DNA of 64,000 nt from Boudabousia marimammalium (GTDB lineage Bacteria; Actinomycetota; Actinomycetes; Actinomycetales; Actinomycetaceae). Location of the stretch: contig NZ_MPDM01000002.1 in assembly GCF_001936115.1 (NCBI RefSeq), forward strand, positions 274,133 to 338,132, written 5' to 3'. The notes under the pieces are model-generated. The model saw only the letters and a program-made list of their open reading frames with translations. It searched no databases and had not been told where the DNA came from. Every line of letters starts with the position of its first letter. The first letter of the stretch is position 1. Shown here piece after piece: positions 18,553 through 26,318 of the stretch. Both the position numbers and the translations under genes were made by a program.

Positions 18553-19833
18553 CTATGCAGGATACGGTTTACCTTCAGCTGCCGGCGCCCGGACCGCACC
18601 AACGAATCCGGCCACAGCCAGAATCGTCACCACGTAGGGCAGCATCAGCATAAATTCCGCTGGAAGCGGCGAACCAACTGACTGCATGATAGAGCCGAGG
18701 TTAGTTGCGAAGCCGAACAGTAAGGATGCAGCGACTGCACCCTTGGGGTTCCAGCGACCAATAATCATAGCAGCTAGAGCGATGAAGCCGTTACCGGCGG
18801 ACATTTCCTTGCTGAAGGCAAGACCAGCGCCGAGGGTGAAGAATGCGCCCCCTAGGCCGGCCAGAGCGGAGGCCGCCACGACGTTAATCCAGCGGGTTAC
18901 ATTCACCTTAATGCCGACGGTGTCAGCTGCCTTCGGGTGCTCACCGCAAGCGCGGGTACGCAAACCCCAGCGAGTGTTGAACAGCGCGAACTGCAAACCG
19001 ATGGCGGCCACGTAAACCAGATATACCAGCAACGACTGATTAAAGAAAATCGGGCCGATGAACGGAATATCCTTCAAGATCGGAATCGGAATCGGGGTTA
19101 GCGCGGTAACTACATTCAAATCTGGGTTATCGCTCAGCACAGTCGAGTAGAAGAATGAGGTCAAACCAATGACCAGCATGTTCAACACGACACCCACAAT
19201 GATGTGGTCAGTGCGAAGCGTAACCGTGAACAGTGCCAACAGTACACCCACTAGGGCGCCACCAATCAGCGCACCAATCAAACCAAGGTAGGCGTTGGAG
19301 AAGATTGACGCGGTCACTGCACCTAGGAAAGCCCCGAAGAGGAGCTGACCTTCAATAGCAATGTTAATAACGCCAGAGCGCTCACAGACCACACCGGAAA
19401 GCGAACCGAAGATTAGCGGCACAGCTAGTGCCAGACCACCGACCAGCAATGAGACTACCGGCATGATGGAGCCCTGTTTGCCTGCCACAGTCCAGATCAG
19501 GAAGGCGACCACGAAGATTACGCCAACCCCACCAAAGTAGAGTCCAGATAGGCGCTTGCGGGCAACTGCACGCTGCCAGGCCAAAGCTGTCAGAACTACT
19601 GCGATGACGCTAAAGGCCCAGAGTGTGGGAACTGAAGGCACACTCAAATCTGGAATATTAAACCAGCCAGTAGCACCAGCGAAGGACATTACTGAAGTAC
19701 CGCTGGTGGTGACAGCCATGAAAATCACTAGTACGGAAAGAACCGTCATCGAGATAGGGTCGCGACGTTTAATGGGAAGTTTGTAGTCTTCCGGAAGTTC
19801 AACCTTATTTTCCATCTTGGTTGAAGCAGCCAT
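18553..19833 (-). CDS. nucleoside ABC transporter permease (second)
   Basis: A 426-residue membrane protein of the BPD_transp_2 family, the partner of the BMP-type binding protein (NupQ/YufQ-like of Bacillus, BmpD system). It has a hydrophilic N-terminus, four membrane segments, then the core with SLSGVVCERSGVINIAIEGQLL, which is the diagnostic start of this permease type, and RACGEHPKAADTVGI near the ATPase-contact loop. The start ATG shares one base with the stop of the preceding permease (TGATG), so translation is coupled. The long N-terminal membrane extension (~130 residues) is usual for this second permease in actinobacteria. Confidence 0.92.
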   Translation of the reverse strand: MAASTKMENKVELPEDYKLPIKRRDPISMTVLSVLVIFMAVTTSGTSVMSFAGATGWFNIPDLSVPSVPTLWAFSVIAVVLTALAWQRAVARKRLSGLYFGGVGVIFVVAFLIWTVAGKQGSIMPVVSLLVGGLALAVPLIFGSLSGVVCERSGVINIAIEGQLLFGAFLGAVTASIFSNAYLGLIGALIGGALVGVLLALFTVTLRTDHIIVGVVLNMLVIGLTSFFYSTVLSDNPDLNVVTALTPIPIPILKDIPFIGPIFFNQSLLVYLVYVAAIGLQFALFNTRWGLRTRACGEHPKAADTVGIKVNVTRWINVVAASALAGLGGAFFTLGAGLAFSKEMSAGNGFIALAAMIIGRWNPKGAVAASLLFGFATNLGSIMQSVGSPLPAEFMLMLPYVVTILAVAGFVGAVRAPAAEGKPYPA

Positions 19834-21071
19834 CAGGCCACCTCCTTTCGCGGAGCTACAGCAGTTGCTTTAGCTGCGGCCAGCTTCTTCGCTTTAAAGT
19901 ACTTACGTGCCTCAGATGCCGCAATCAGCAACACGATGATTGCCTGAGTCACCTGAACAATATCAATCGGGATCCCAGCGGCCGCCTGCATGGTGGAACC
20001 ACCAGCATTGAGGGCGCCAAAAAGAATACCAGCCAATACTGTACCGAGCGGCTTCGAGCGACCCAGCAAGGCGACGGTAATAGCGTCGAAACCAAGTGAA
20101 CCGGCAGTACCGGAGGTCAAGAAGTGCTCAGTGCCCTGAATCGGGGCGGTGGCGGAAAGCCCAGCCAGAGCACCCGAAATGGTCAGGGTCAGGAAAATTA
20201 CGCGGTTAACATTAATGCCGGCAGTGGCAGCGGCGGACGGGTTAGCACCCGCCGCGCGAAGCTCAAAACCGAAAGTGGAGCGCTCTAGTAGCCACCAAAC
20301 AAAAACAGCGGCCAGCAAAGCGATCACGAATCCGAAGTGCAGGCGGAACTGGCTGCCCATCAGCATCGGGTACCAAGCGTTAGCCTGCGTGTTCAAGGAC
20401 TTCGAGGGCAAGCCGTCACCAATCAGGATGGGCTGCTGAAGAAGCCATCCCACCAGGTACAGCGCAATCGTATTGAGCATGATGGTGACGATAACTTCAT
20501 TAGCGCCAGCGCGGGCTTTCAGCAGGCCAGGGATAGCACCCCAGAGGGCGCCGCCAATAACTGCTGCCAGCATGGTGACGATAATGCCCAAAACCGGAGG
20601 CAACGGCAGATTAATACCAACGATTGAACCAACAATCGCACCCAAAATCAGCTGCCCTTGTACACCAATATTGAACAGGCCAGCACGGAATGCCACGGTA
20701 ATGGCCAAGCCAGAGATAATCAGTGGGGTGGCAAAGACCAAAGACTCCGTGATGGGACGGAACATACGCGCTGCCGAAGCTGCTTCCCAGTCGAAGATTG
20801 AGCCACGTATCAAAGAAGCAAAGAAAGCTACGAAAGCTGATCCAGCTGCTGAGAAGAAGTCCGACGGGCGGGCGAGCAGATAGCTAGCAGTCTCTTGCAC
20901 CTTCGGATCGAAGGCAACCACTAGTAGAGCGCCCAATACTAGCGCCAAAGCAATCGCACCAGCGATGGTTCCTACATCGGGACTGAAGAATGTCTTCACA
21001 ATCCGGGTGAGGAAAGGAGTCTGAGACTTTGTGGGAGCCTGCTCCTGGGTTTCTTTCAATTCGTCGCTCAC
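19833..21071 (-). CDS. nucleoside ABC transporter permease (first)
   Basis: A 412-residue BPD_transp_2-family permease, NupP/YufP-like. After a charged ~35-residue start and one membrane segment come the typical ATPLIISGLAITVAFRAGLFNIG region and the cytoplasmic loop ELRAAGANPSAAATAGIN, which contacts the ATPase. It uses a GTG start that overlaps the ATPase stop by four bases (GTGA), tying its synthesis to the ATPase. Together with the next permease it should form the heterodimeric channel of a nucleoside importer. Confidence 0.92.
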   Translation of the reverse strand: MSDELKETQEQAPTKSQTPFLTRIVKTFFSPDVGTIAGAIALALVLGALLVVAFDPKVQETASYLLARPSDFFSAAGSAFVAFFASLIRGSIFDWEAASAARMFRPITESLVFATPLIISGLAITVAFRAGLFNIGVQGQLILGAIVGSIVGINLPLPPVLGIIVTMLAAVIGGALWGAIPGLLKARAGANEVIVTIMLNTIALYLVGWLLQQPILIGDGLPSKSLNTQANAWYPMLMGSQFRLHFGFVIALLAAVFVWWLLERSTFGFELRAAGANPSAAATAGINVNRVIFLTLTISGALAGLSATAPIQGTEHFLTSGTAGSLGFDAITVALLGRSKPLGTVLAGILFGALNAGGSTMQAAAGIPIDIVQVTQAIIVLLIAASEARKYFKAKKLAAAKATAVAPRKEVA

Positions 21072-22609
21072 TTGGCGACCTCCTTCTGTGAAGCCTTGCT
21101 GAGAGCTTCCTCCAAGGGCACACCGGCCATCATCAAGCCAAGTACGGAGCGCGGCGTATCGGGATCAACGATTCCAACGATACGGCCGTGGTACATGACG
21201 GCGATGCGGTCAGCGAGGCCAACAACTTCGTCAAGCTCAGTGGAGACCACGATGACGGGGATACCACTGTCACGTTCTGCGATGATGCGTGAATGCACGA
21301 ACTCGATGGAGCCGACATCCAGGCCACGAGTCGGCTGCGAAACCACCAGAAGTTCCAGCTTCTTGGACATTTCTCTGGCCAAGATAGCTTTCTGCTGGTT
21401 ACCACCTGACAGAGTGGAGATAGGATCGTGGACCGAGGTGACACGCACGTCGAATTCTTCACGAAGCTTTTCAGCATGTTCAGCAATGGTCTTCACCCGC
21501 ATGGAGATGCCCTTAGCGAAAGGCTCTTCATCATACTGGTCGAGGATGAAATTCTCCGCGATGGTGAAAGAGGCAATCATACCGTCTAGGGAGCGGTCTT
21601 CCGGCACGAAGCCGAGGCCGCCGTGGAGACGTTCCTTAATGCCTTTACCGGTGAGCGGGCTTCCATTTAGGGAAATACTTCCAGCGGTGGGCTCCACGGA
21701 GCCGAGGATGGCTTCCGTAAGCTCAGTCTGTCCGTTACCCTGCACACCGGCTATACACAGAACTTCGCCGCCCTTAACTTCGAAGGAAACCCCGTCAACT
21801 AGCACCTGGCCAGTGTCAGCGGCGACAGTAAGATTGTCAAAGACAACCGAGCTGTCGTTAAGCTTCGGCGGATTCTTGGTAACTGAAAGATCAACCGGAC
21901 GACCCACCATGGCGGAAGCGAGTTCCTTCTCGGTGGAGGTCGGTTCAGCTTTACCTACAACTTTTCCGCGACGGATAACAGTAATTTCATCCGCGACGGC
22001 TTTGACCTCACGTAGTTTGTGAGTAATTAAAATAATAGAGGTGCCCTGGTCGCGTAGCTGCTTCATAATGGCGAGAAGCTCATCAGTTTCCTGCGGGGTT
22101 AGCACAGCTGTAGGCTCGTCTAAAATCAAGACTGAAGCATCGCGTGAGAGGGCTTTAATAATTTCGACACGCTGCTGAGCACCTACCGGAAGGTCTTCAA
22201 TCAGCGCATCAGGGTCAATATCGAATCCGAAACGATCCGCTAGTTCACGAACGCGCTTACGGGCTTCTTCAAGTTTTAAAACTCCACCGGTAGCGGTCGG
22301 TTCATATCCCAAGGCGACCGATTCGGCGACAGTAAAAACGGGGACCAGCATAAAGTGCTGGTGCACCATTCCGATTCCAGCGGCAACAGCGTCGCCAGGA
22401 CCGTTAAATTTAACTTTTTTATCATCAATCAGGATGTCACCACCATCAGGCTGGTACAGGCCGTACAACACGTTCATTAGCGTTGATTTACCGGCACCAT
22501 TCTCACCCAAGAGCGCGTGAATAGTTCCTGGTTCAACAACCACGTCGATGTGGTCATTGGCTACGAGCGGACCAAAAACTTTGGTGATTCCGCGTAATTC
22601 AAGCTTCAC
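21068..22609 (-). CDS. nucleoside ABC transporter ATPase (two nucleotide-binding domains)
   Basis: A 513-residue tandem ATPase of the sugar/nucleoside import class (NupO/YufO/RbsA-like). Domain 1 has Walker A GENGAGKST (residues ~36-44), signature LPVGAQQRVEI and Walker B VLILDEPTAVLTP. Domain 2 has a degenerate Walker A region (GVQGNGQTEL), signature LSGGNQQKAIL and a Walker B with LLVVSQPTRGLDV, where the usual Asp-Glu pair is replaced by Ser-Gln; this second-site degeneration is typical of the family. It powers the two downstream permeases. Two hairpins separate it from the binding-protein gene, probably lowering its expression relative to that gene. Confidence 0.94.
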   Translation of the reverse strand: MKLELRGITKVFGPLVANDHIDVVVEPGTIHALLGENGAGKSTLMNVLYGLYQPDGGDILIDDKKVKFNGPGDAVAAGIGMVHQHFMLVPVFTVAESVALGYEPTATGGVLKLEEARKRVRELADRFGFDIDPDALIEDLPVGAQQRVEIIKALSRDASVLILDEPTAVLTPQETDELLAIMKQLRDQGTSIILITHKLREVKAVADEITVIRRGKVVGKAEPTSTEKELASAMVGRPVDLSVTKNPPKLNDSSVVFDNLTVAADTGQVLVDGVSFEVKGGEVLCIAGVQGNGQTELTEAILGSVEPTAGSISLNGSPLTGKGIKERLHGGLGFVPEDRSLDGMIASFTIAENFILDQYDEEPFAKGISMRVKTIAEHAEKLREEFDVRVTSVHDPISTLSGGNQQKAILAREMSKKLELLVVSQPTRGLDVGSIEFVHSRIIAERDSGIPVIVVSTELDEVVGLADRIAVMYHGRIVGIVDPDTPRSVLGLMMAGVPLEEALSKASQKEVAK

Positions 22610-22636
22610 TATAAGCTCCTAATAATAAATCAATAG

Positions 22637-22671
22637 CGACGTGGCCCAAGCCGAAAGCTCGGGCCACGTCG
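22637..22671 (-). other. GC-rich intercistronic hairpin (bmp/ATPase gap), distal
   Basis: CGACGTGGCCC (22637-22647) and GGGCCACGTCG (22661-22671) are exact complements, with an inner AGC/GCT pairing. It lies just upstream of the ATPase start. No T-run follows on the - strand, so it may act as a partial terminator or mRNA-stability element. Confidence 0.6.
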
Positions 22672-22683
22672 TAGCTATCATTG

Positions 22684-22722
22684 ACAGTTAGCTGTTATTT
22701 CGGGATCCCGAAATGAACTGTC
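22684..22722 (-). other. nested palindrome directly after bmp stop
   Basis: An 18-bp perfect palindrome ATTTCGGGATCCCGAAAT (22697-22714) is nested in outer arms GACAGTT (22684-22690) and AACTGTC (22716-22722). It begins inside the stop region of the binding-protein gene. Together with the next hairpin it probably lowers read-through or protects the 3' end of the bmp message. Confidence 0.6.
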
Positions 22723-23837
22723 TACTTCGGGCTGTTAGGCGACTCAATCTTGAGCTTGCCGGAAGCGATGTCAGCGGATAGCGCTTCCAACTTAGCCTTC
22801 AGATCAGCAGAGACCTTGGCATCGAAACCATGGAACGGAGCTAGGGCAACTCCCTTGTTAGCAATGGTGCCGATGTAAGGCTCAGAGGTGAAGGGCTTGC
22901 CATCAACCAGATCCTTGGTGGTGTCGAAGACGGCCTCACCAATCTGCTTCATCACTGAAGTCAAGATGACGTCTTTAGCGTCAGGGGTGGTCTCAACACC
23001 ATCAGCGTCAACCCATACAACGGAGACGTTCTTACCTGCAGCATTAGCTTCCTTAGCGGCAGCCAAGGTACCTGCACCCACCGGGCCAGCAACCGGCATG
23101 ATAATGTCGGCGCCCTGGTTGATCAGGTTAGTGGTGGTTGCTTTACCCTTGTTCTGGTCGGAGAAGTCACCGGTGGCCTGACCATCCTGGGCCTTCTTGT
23201 CCCAGCCGAGAAGCTCAACGGATGTGCCATTGTCTTCGTTGTAGCGCATGATGCCGTCAGAGAAACCATCAGCGAAAATAGCGGTGGTCGGGAGCTTCAT
23301 GCCGAGGTAGGTGCCAACCTTGCCGGTCTGGGTCATGCCAGCGGCAACATAGCCAGCGAGGAAGCCAGCTTCAGCGGTGTTGAACACCAAGGGGCGGAAG
23401 TTGGGCAGCTTTTCCTTCTTCGGGGGCTCGGTGGAGTCAATCAGAGCAAAGTGGACATCGGGGTGGGCCTGCGCTGCAGCGTAGGTTGCGTCAGCCAGCT
23501 TGAAGCCAACACCGAAAATAATGTTGCATTTTTCAGCAACTAGACGATCCAAGTTGGGTGCGAAATCAGCATCATTCTTAGACTCGGTGGCCTTAACCTC
23601 AATACCGAGTTCCTTACCTGCACGCTCAAGACCTTCGTGCCCAGACTGGTTGAACGACTTGTCGTCAAAGCCACCCTCATCTGAAACCATGCAAGCCTTG
23701 AAATCTTTAGCCATAGTGCCGGTTTCTTTCGTAGGCTCTGCAGTTGCAGGACCGGCCTTTTCAGGGGCTGCCGAGCAAGCACCCAGGGTCAGTGCTGCAC
23801 ATGCTGCAAGAGCAGTAAGGCGAAGCGAATTCTTCAA
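22722..23837 (-). CDS. BMP-family nucleoside-binding lipoprotein
   Basis: The substrate-binding lipoprotein of the nucleoside ABC importer (BmpA/NupN/Med family). The start is taken as TTG at 23837 because AAGGAG lies 7 nt upstream; a longer in-frame ATG (23870) would disrupt a normal signal peptide. The 371-residue product begins MKNSLRLTALAAC... and has the lipobox LGAC, so it is anchored to the outer face of the membrane. Family motifs include CMVSDEGGFDDKSFNQS, IFGVGFKLADA and KVGTYLGMKLPTT. It is the first gene of the eight-gene salvage operon and is set apart from the rest by two hairpins, a common way to overproduce the binding protein. Confidence 0.93.
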   Translation of the reverse strand: MKNSLRLTALAACAALTLGACSAAPEKAGPATAEPTKETGTMAKDFKACMVSDEGGFDDKSFNQSGHEGLERAGKELGIEVKATESKNDADFAPNLDRLVAEKCNIIFGVGFKLADATYAAAQAHPDVHFALIDSTEPPKKEKLPNFRPLVFNTAEAGFLAGYVAAGMTQTGKVGTYLGMKLPTTAIFADGFSDGIMRYNEDNGTSVELLGWDKKAQDGQATGDFSDQNKGKATTTNLINQGADIIMPVAGPVGAGTLAAAKEANAAGKNVSVVWVDADGVETTPDAKDVILTSVMKQIGEAVFDTTKDLVDGKPFTSEPYIGTIANKGVALAPFHGFDAKVSADLKAKLEALSADIASGKLKIESPNSPK

Positions 23838-23867
23838 TTTAGTCTCCTTATAATTAGAGTTTCCCCA

Positions 23868-23908
23868 CACAGCCCGGATCTATTCCGGGCTGTGCTAATG
23901 CAATCTTA
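23868..23908 (-). promoter_or_regulatory. promoter and 5'-terminal stem-loop of the nucleoside operon
   Basis: On the - strand TAAGAT (23908-23903) could be the -10 box. Transcription would then begin near 23896, immediately before a perfect 11-bp stem CACAGCCCGGA (23868-23878) / TCCGGGCTGTG (23884-23894) with a 5-nt loop. A hairpin at the very 5' end of an mRNA often stabilises it. No T-run follows, so it is not an ordinary attenuator. Confidence 0.45.
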
Positions 23909-23970
23909 GTCACAAACTACTTAAACTGCTATGCAACGGTGGGAACGTAACCCATTTGTGAGCAATTTTG

Positions 23971-24012
23971 AAACAAAATCGGGCCCGTCACTATCACTAG
24001 TGGCGGGCCCGA
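23971..24012 (-). terminator. rplY intrinsic terminator
   Basis: Fourteen-bp arms 23979-23992 (TCGGGCCCGTCACT) and 23999-24012 (AGTGGCGGGCCCGA) with one G-U pair are followed on the - strand by TTTTGTTT (23978-23971). It lies 48 nt after the rplY stop. Confidence 0.88.
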
Positions 24013-24060
24013 AACGCTAGGTTTTGAGGTCGCAAATTCAGCAACCCGATTTAGCTAAAA

Positions 24061-24687
24061 TCACTCAGCGTCTTCAGCGGCAGCTACTTCACCCTCGGAG
24101 GTTGCTTCACCCTCGCCCTCGGCGGGCTCCGGCTCAGCCTCAGCCTGCGGCACGGAAATTGAAACAATCTCAGTATCGGGATCAAGGGTGCATTCAGCAT
24201 CCTCAGGCAGAGTCATGTCGGATAGGCGAATAACTGTGCCTTCTTCCAAGCCCTCGACAGAAACTTCGATGCTCTCGGGAATGTCGACGGCGGGAACGGT
24301 AATTGGGAGAGTGTGAGCTTCCAAGGTGTGGATGGTGCCGGAAGCAGATTCACCCACGACAACGACGGGCACATCCACGTCGACTTTTTCCTTGCGGCTA
24401 ATCGCCAGCAGGTCAACGTGCTGCAGGTTGCGGGAGACGGGGTGACGCTGCACGTCCTTCACCAGCACCAGCTGCTTTTCGCCACCTTCGATGTTCATTT
24501 CGATAACGGCGTTAGCGGAGCTCTTCAGCACCATGAATACTTCGTGGCCGGGCAGGGTCACGTGAATCGGAGCGTCCAAGTGACGTGAGTAAATCACGCC
24601 CGGGACCTTGCCGGCGGCGCGGGTACGACGAGCGTAGCCCTTACCAAAATCGCTACGCAGCTCAGCGTTCATACGGTTCTTTTGCAT
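24061..24687 (-). CDS. rplY: 50S ribosomal protein L25/general stress protein Ctc
   Basis: Binds 5S rRNA in the large subunit. The start at ATG 24687 (MQKNRMNAEL...) is chosen for its strong GGAGG site; the longer frame would add a basic leader not found in the family. The 208-residue product has the L25 domain (residues ~5-93, with RTRAAGKVPGVIYS and HVDLLAI) and the C-terminal TL5/Ctc beta domain (VPVVVVGES...SIEVSVEGLEEGTVI). It ends in a ~35-residue Glu/Ala-rich acidic tail, common in actinobacteria. It follows prs in the usual prs-rplY order; pth, which often follows, is absent here. Confidence 0.95.
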   Translation of the reverse strand: MQKNRMNAELRSDFGKGYARRTRAAGKVPGVIYSRHLDAPIHVTLPGHEVFMVLKSSANAVIEMNIEGGEKQLVLVKDVQRHPVSRNLQHVDLLAISRKEKVDVDVPVVVVGESASGTIHTLEAHTLPITVPAVDIPESIEVSVEGLEEGTVIRLSDMTLPEDAECTLDPDTEIVSISVPQAEAEPEPAEGEGEATSEGEVAAAEDAE

Positions 24688-24819
24688 TACAAACCTCCAG
24701 GTATGTCTTCTTTGTCCGGCCCCGGATGGTCGCATACGCGAGCCTTGTCGATAACGGATCAACCCAGGTTGGGTCTCCCTCGCCGAGGCAACTGTTTGAT
24801 ATTAGCGCAAAGACTGGCT

Positions 24820-25800
24820 CTAAGCCACTCCGTCAAACAAAGAAGTGACGGAGCCATCATCGAATACTTCACGGATGGCCTTAGCCAACAGCGGGGCAAT
24901 CGACAAGATGGTGAGCTGTTCAAACTTCTTGTCATCAGTGATCGGTAAAGTATCGGTGACAACCACTTCACGTGCACCACAGGTGGATAGGCGCTCACGG
25001 GCCGGTCCGGAAAGCACGCCGTGAGTGGCGGCGACGATAACGTCCTTGGCACCTGAAGCCATAAGCACCTTGACGGCCTCCGCGATGGTGCCGCCGGTGT
25101 CAATCAGGTCGTCAGTAATGATGCAGGTACGGCCTTCCACTTCACCAACCACGCGGTTAGCGACCGCCACGTTGGGACGGGAAGTGTCACGGGTCTTATG
25201 GATGAAAGCTAGTGGGCAGCCCCCCATCTTGGCGGCCCACTTCTCCGCCACGCGGATACGGCCAGCATCGGGGGAAACTACGCACACATTACTCAAGTCA
25301 ACACGAGTGCGGACGTAGTCAACCAGCACATCCATGGCCCACAGGTGATCGACGGGACCATCAAAGAAGCCCTGCTCTTGCGCTGCGTGAAGATCGACAC
25401 TCATGACGCGGTCAGCGCCGGCGGTCTTGTACAAATCAGCGACGAGGCGGGCAGAAATAGGTTCGCGACCTAGGTGCTTTTTATCCTGGCGAGCGTAGGG
25501 GTAGAAAGGAGCTACCACGGTGATGCGCTTGGCAGACGCACGCTTGAGAGCATCAACCATAATCAGCTGTTCCATCAGCCATTCGTTGATGGGATTGGTG
25601 TGGGACTGTAATACGAAAACATCACATCCGCGCACTGACTCATTGAAACGAATGTAGATTTCCCCGTTCGCAAAGTTGTATGCGGTGGTGGGGAGAAGAT
25701 CAATGTTGAGGCTCTTAGCGACCTCTTCAGCTAACTTGGGGTGAGCGCGACCGGTCACAAGGACCAGACGTTTCTCTCCGGATGTGATGATACCTGTCAT
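24820..25800 (-). CDS. prs: ribose-phosphate pyrophosphokinase
   Basis: Makes PRPP from ribose-5-phosphate and ATP, the entry point of purine, pyrimidine, NAD, histidine and tryptophan synthesis. The 326-residue protein starts at ATG 25800, with AAAGGAG ten bases upstream; a longer in-frame start is unsupported. Key elements: FVLQSHTNPINEWLMEQ, YPYARQDKKHLGREPISARL, the catalytic flexible-loop region HKTRDTSRPN, and the PRPP-binding loop ITDDLIDTGGTI. In many actinobacteria glmU precedes prs; here that place is taken by a segment with many hairpins and tRNA-Gln. Confidence 0.96.
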   Translation of the reverse strand: MTGIITSGEKRLVLVTGRAHPKLAEEVAKSLNIDLLPTTAYNFANGEIYIRFNESVRGCDVFVLQSHTNPINEWLMEQLIMVDALKRASAKRITVVAPFYPYARQDKKHLGREPISARLVADLYKTAGADRVMSVDLHAAQEQGFFDGPVDHLWAMDVLVDYVRTRVDLSNVCVVSPDAGRIRVAEKWAAKMGGCPLAFIHKTRDTSRPNVAVANRVVGEVEGRTCIITDDLIDTGGTIAEAVKVLMASGAKDVIVAATHGVLSGPARERLSTCGAREVVVTDTLPITDDKKFEQLTILSIAPLLAKAIREVFDDGSVTSLFDGVA

Positions 25801-25849
25801 TTGAGCGTTGCTCCTTTTAGCGGGACGGATAAGTTGAGAGCAAAGTTTA

Positions 25850-26085
25850 GGGGTCCCGAGGGCGTAGCGAACGCCAGCATAACCGCATCGGCGGAAGCGG
25901 GACAGGTACACGGAGTATCCAAACAGGCAGAATTACGATGCACTTCACCCGGGCTAACGCCTAAGCTATTAGCCTTCACCTCGCAGGCAAGTGGTTGCAT
26001 GAGATAGTGCGCCTTTTCATTGTTACCGGTTCTCCGGTTCATCATAGGTCAGTTTCCTACTGATGTCATGGCTTTCGCCATGTTG
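25850..26085 (-). ncRNA. candidate structured RNA or prs leader between tRNA-Gln and prs (unassigned)
   Basis: No convincing gene occupies this stretch, but seven short perfect or near-perfect stems follow one another. Reading in - strand order: CATGGC with a GAAA tetraloop (26082-26067), TCAGT/ACTGA (26063-26049), ACCGG/CCGGT with an AGAA loop (26038-26025), CACTT/AGGTG with one G-U (25993-25977), GGCTAA/TTAGCC (25974-25952), and a three-way junction closed by GTCCCG/CGGGAC (25903-25898 with 25858-25853) that encloses CCGC/GCGG (25894-25883) and GGCGT/ACGCC (25875-25861). The sequence matches no riboswitch or housekeeping RNA consensus I can recall. An 82-codon frame (26045-25797) overlaps it and ends ATGA with prs, but looks unlike a protein. 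Confidence 0.4.
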
Positions 26086-26087
26086 AG

Positions 26088-26159
26088 CTCCGCCCCCAGG
26101 ATTCGAACCCGGACTACAAGGCACCAAAGGCCTGCGTGCTACCATTACACAAGGGCGGA
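26088..26159 (-). tRNA. tRNA-Gln (anticodon UUG)
   Basis: The - strand folds as a complete 72-nt cloverleaf: acceptor TCCGCCC/GGGCGGA, D arm GTGT...GCAC with AATGGTA, an anticodon stem with loop CTTTGGT (anticodon TTG, reading CAA glutamine codons), and T arm CCGGG-TTCGAAT-CCTGG. The discriminator is G and the CCA end is not encoded. The outermost anticodon-stem pair is C-U. It lies upstream of prs, the usual place in actinobacteria. Confidence 0.93.
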
Positions 26160-26304
26160 TTATGCGAGTTTTATTTTGCCATCTTAGCTCCCGTTCAGCA
26201 ACCTTAAACTCAGGTGAATAGCCTTCCTAAAACCCTCTCCCCAGACGCTTTTCACCTGTCTAAATTCGTTCGCAAGAATGAGGAATTCTGCAGATTAGCG
26301 TGAT

Positions 26305-26318
26305 TATACTGGCAAATA
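26305..26318 (+). promoter_or_regulatory. -10 box for leaderless ABC ATPase transcript
   Basis: TATACT (26305-26310) lies seven bases before the ATG at 26318. There is no ribosome-binding site, so the mRNA probably starts at the start codon. Confidence 0.5.

Noticed and set aside
21072..22022. 316-codon frame on + opposite the nucleoside ATPase
   Set aside because: A shadow of the conserved ATPase; Ser/Arg-rich with no motif.
25797..26045. 82-codon frame on - strand ending ATGA at the prs start
   Set aside because: The overlap with prs is attractive, but there is no ribosome site at its ATG, no recognisable motif, and the DNA is better explained by a run of hairpins. Kept only as an alternative to the structured-RNA candidate.
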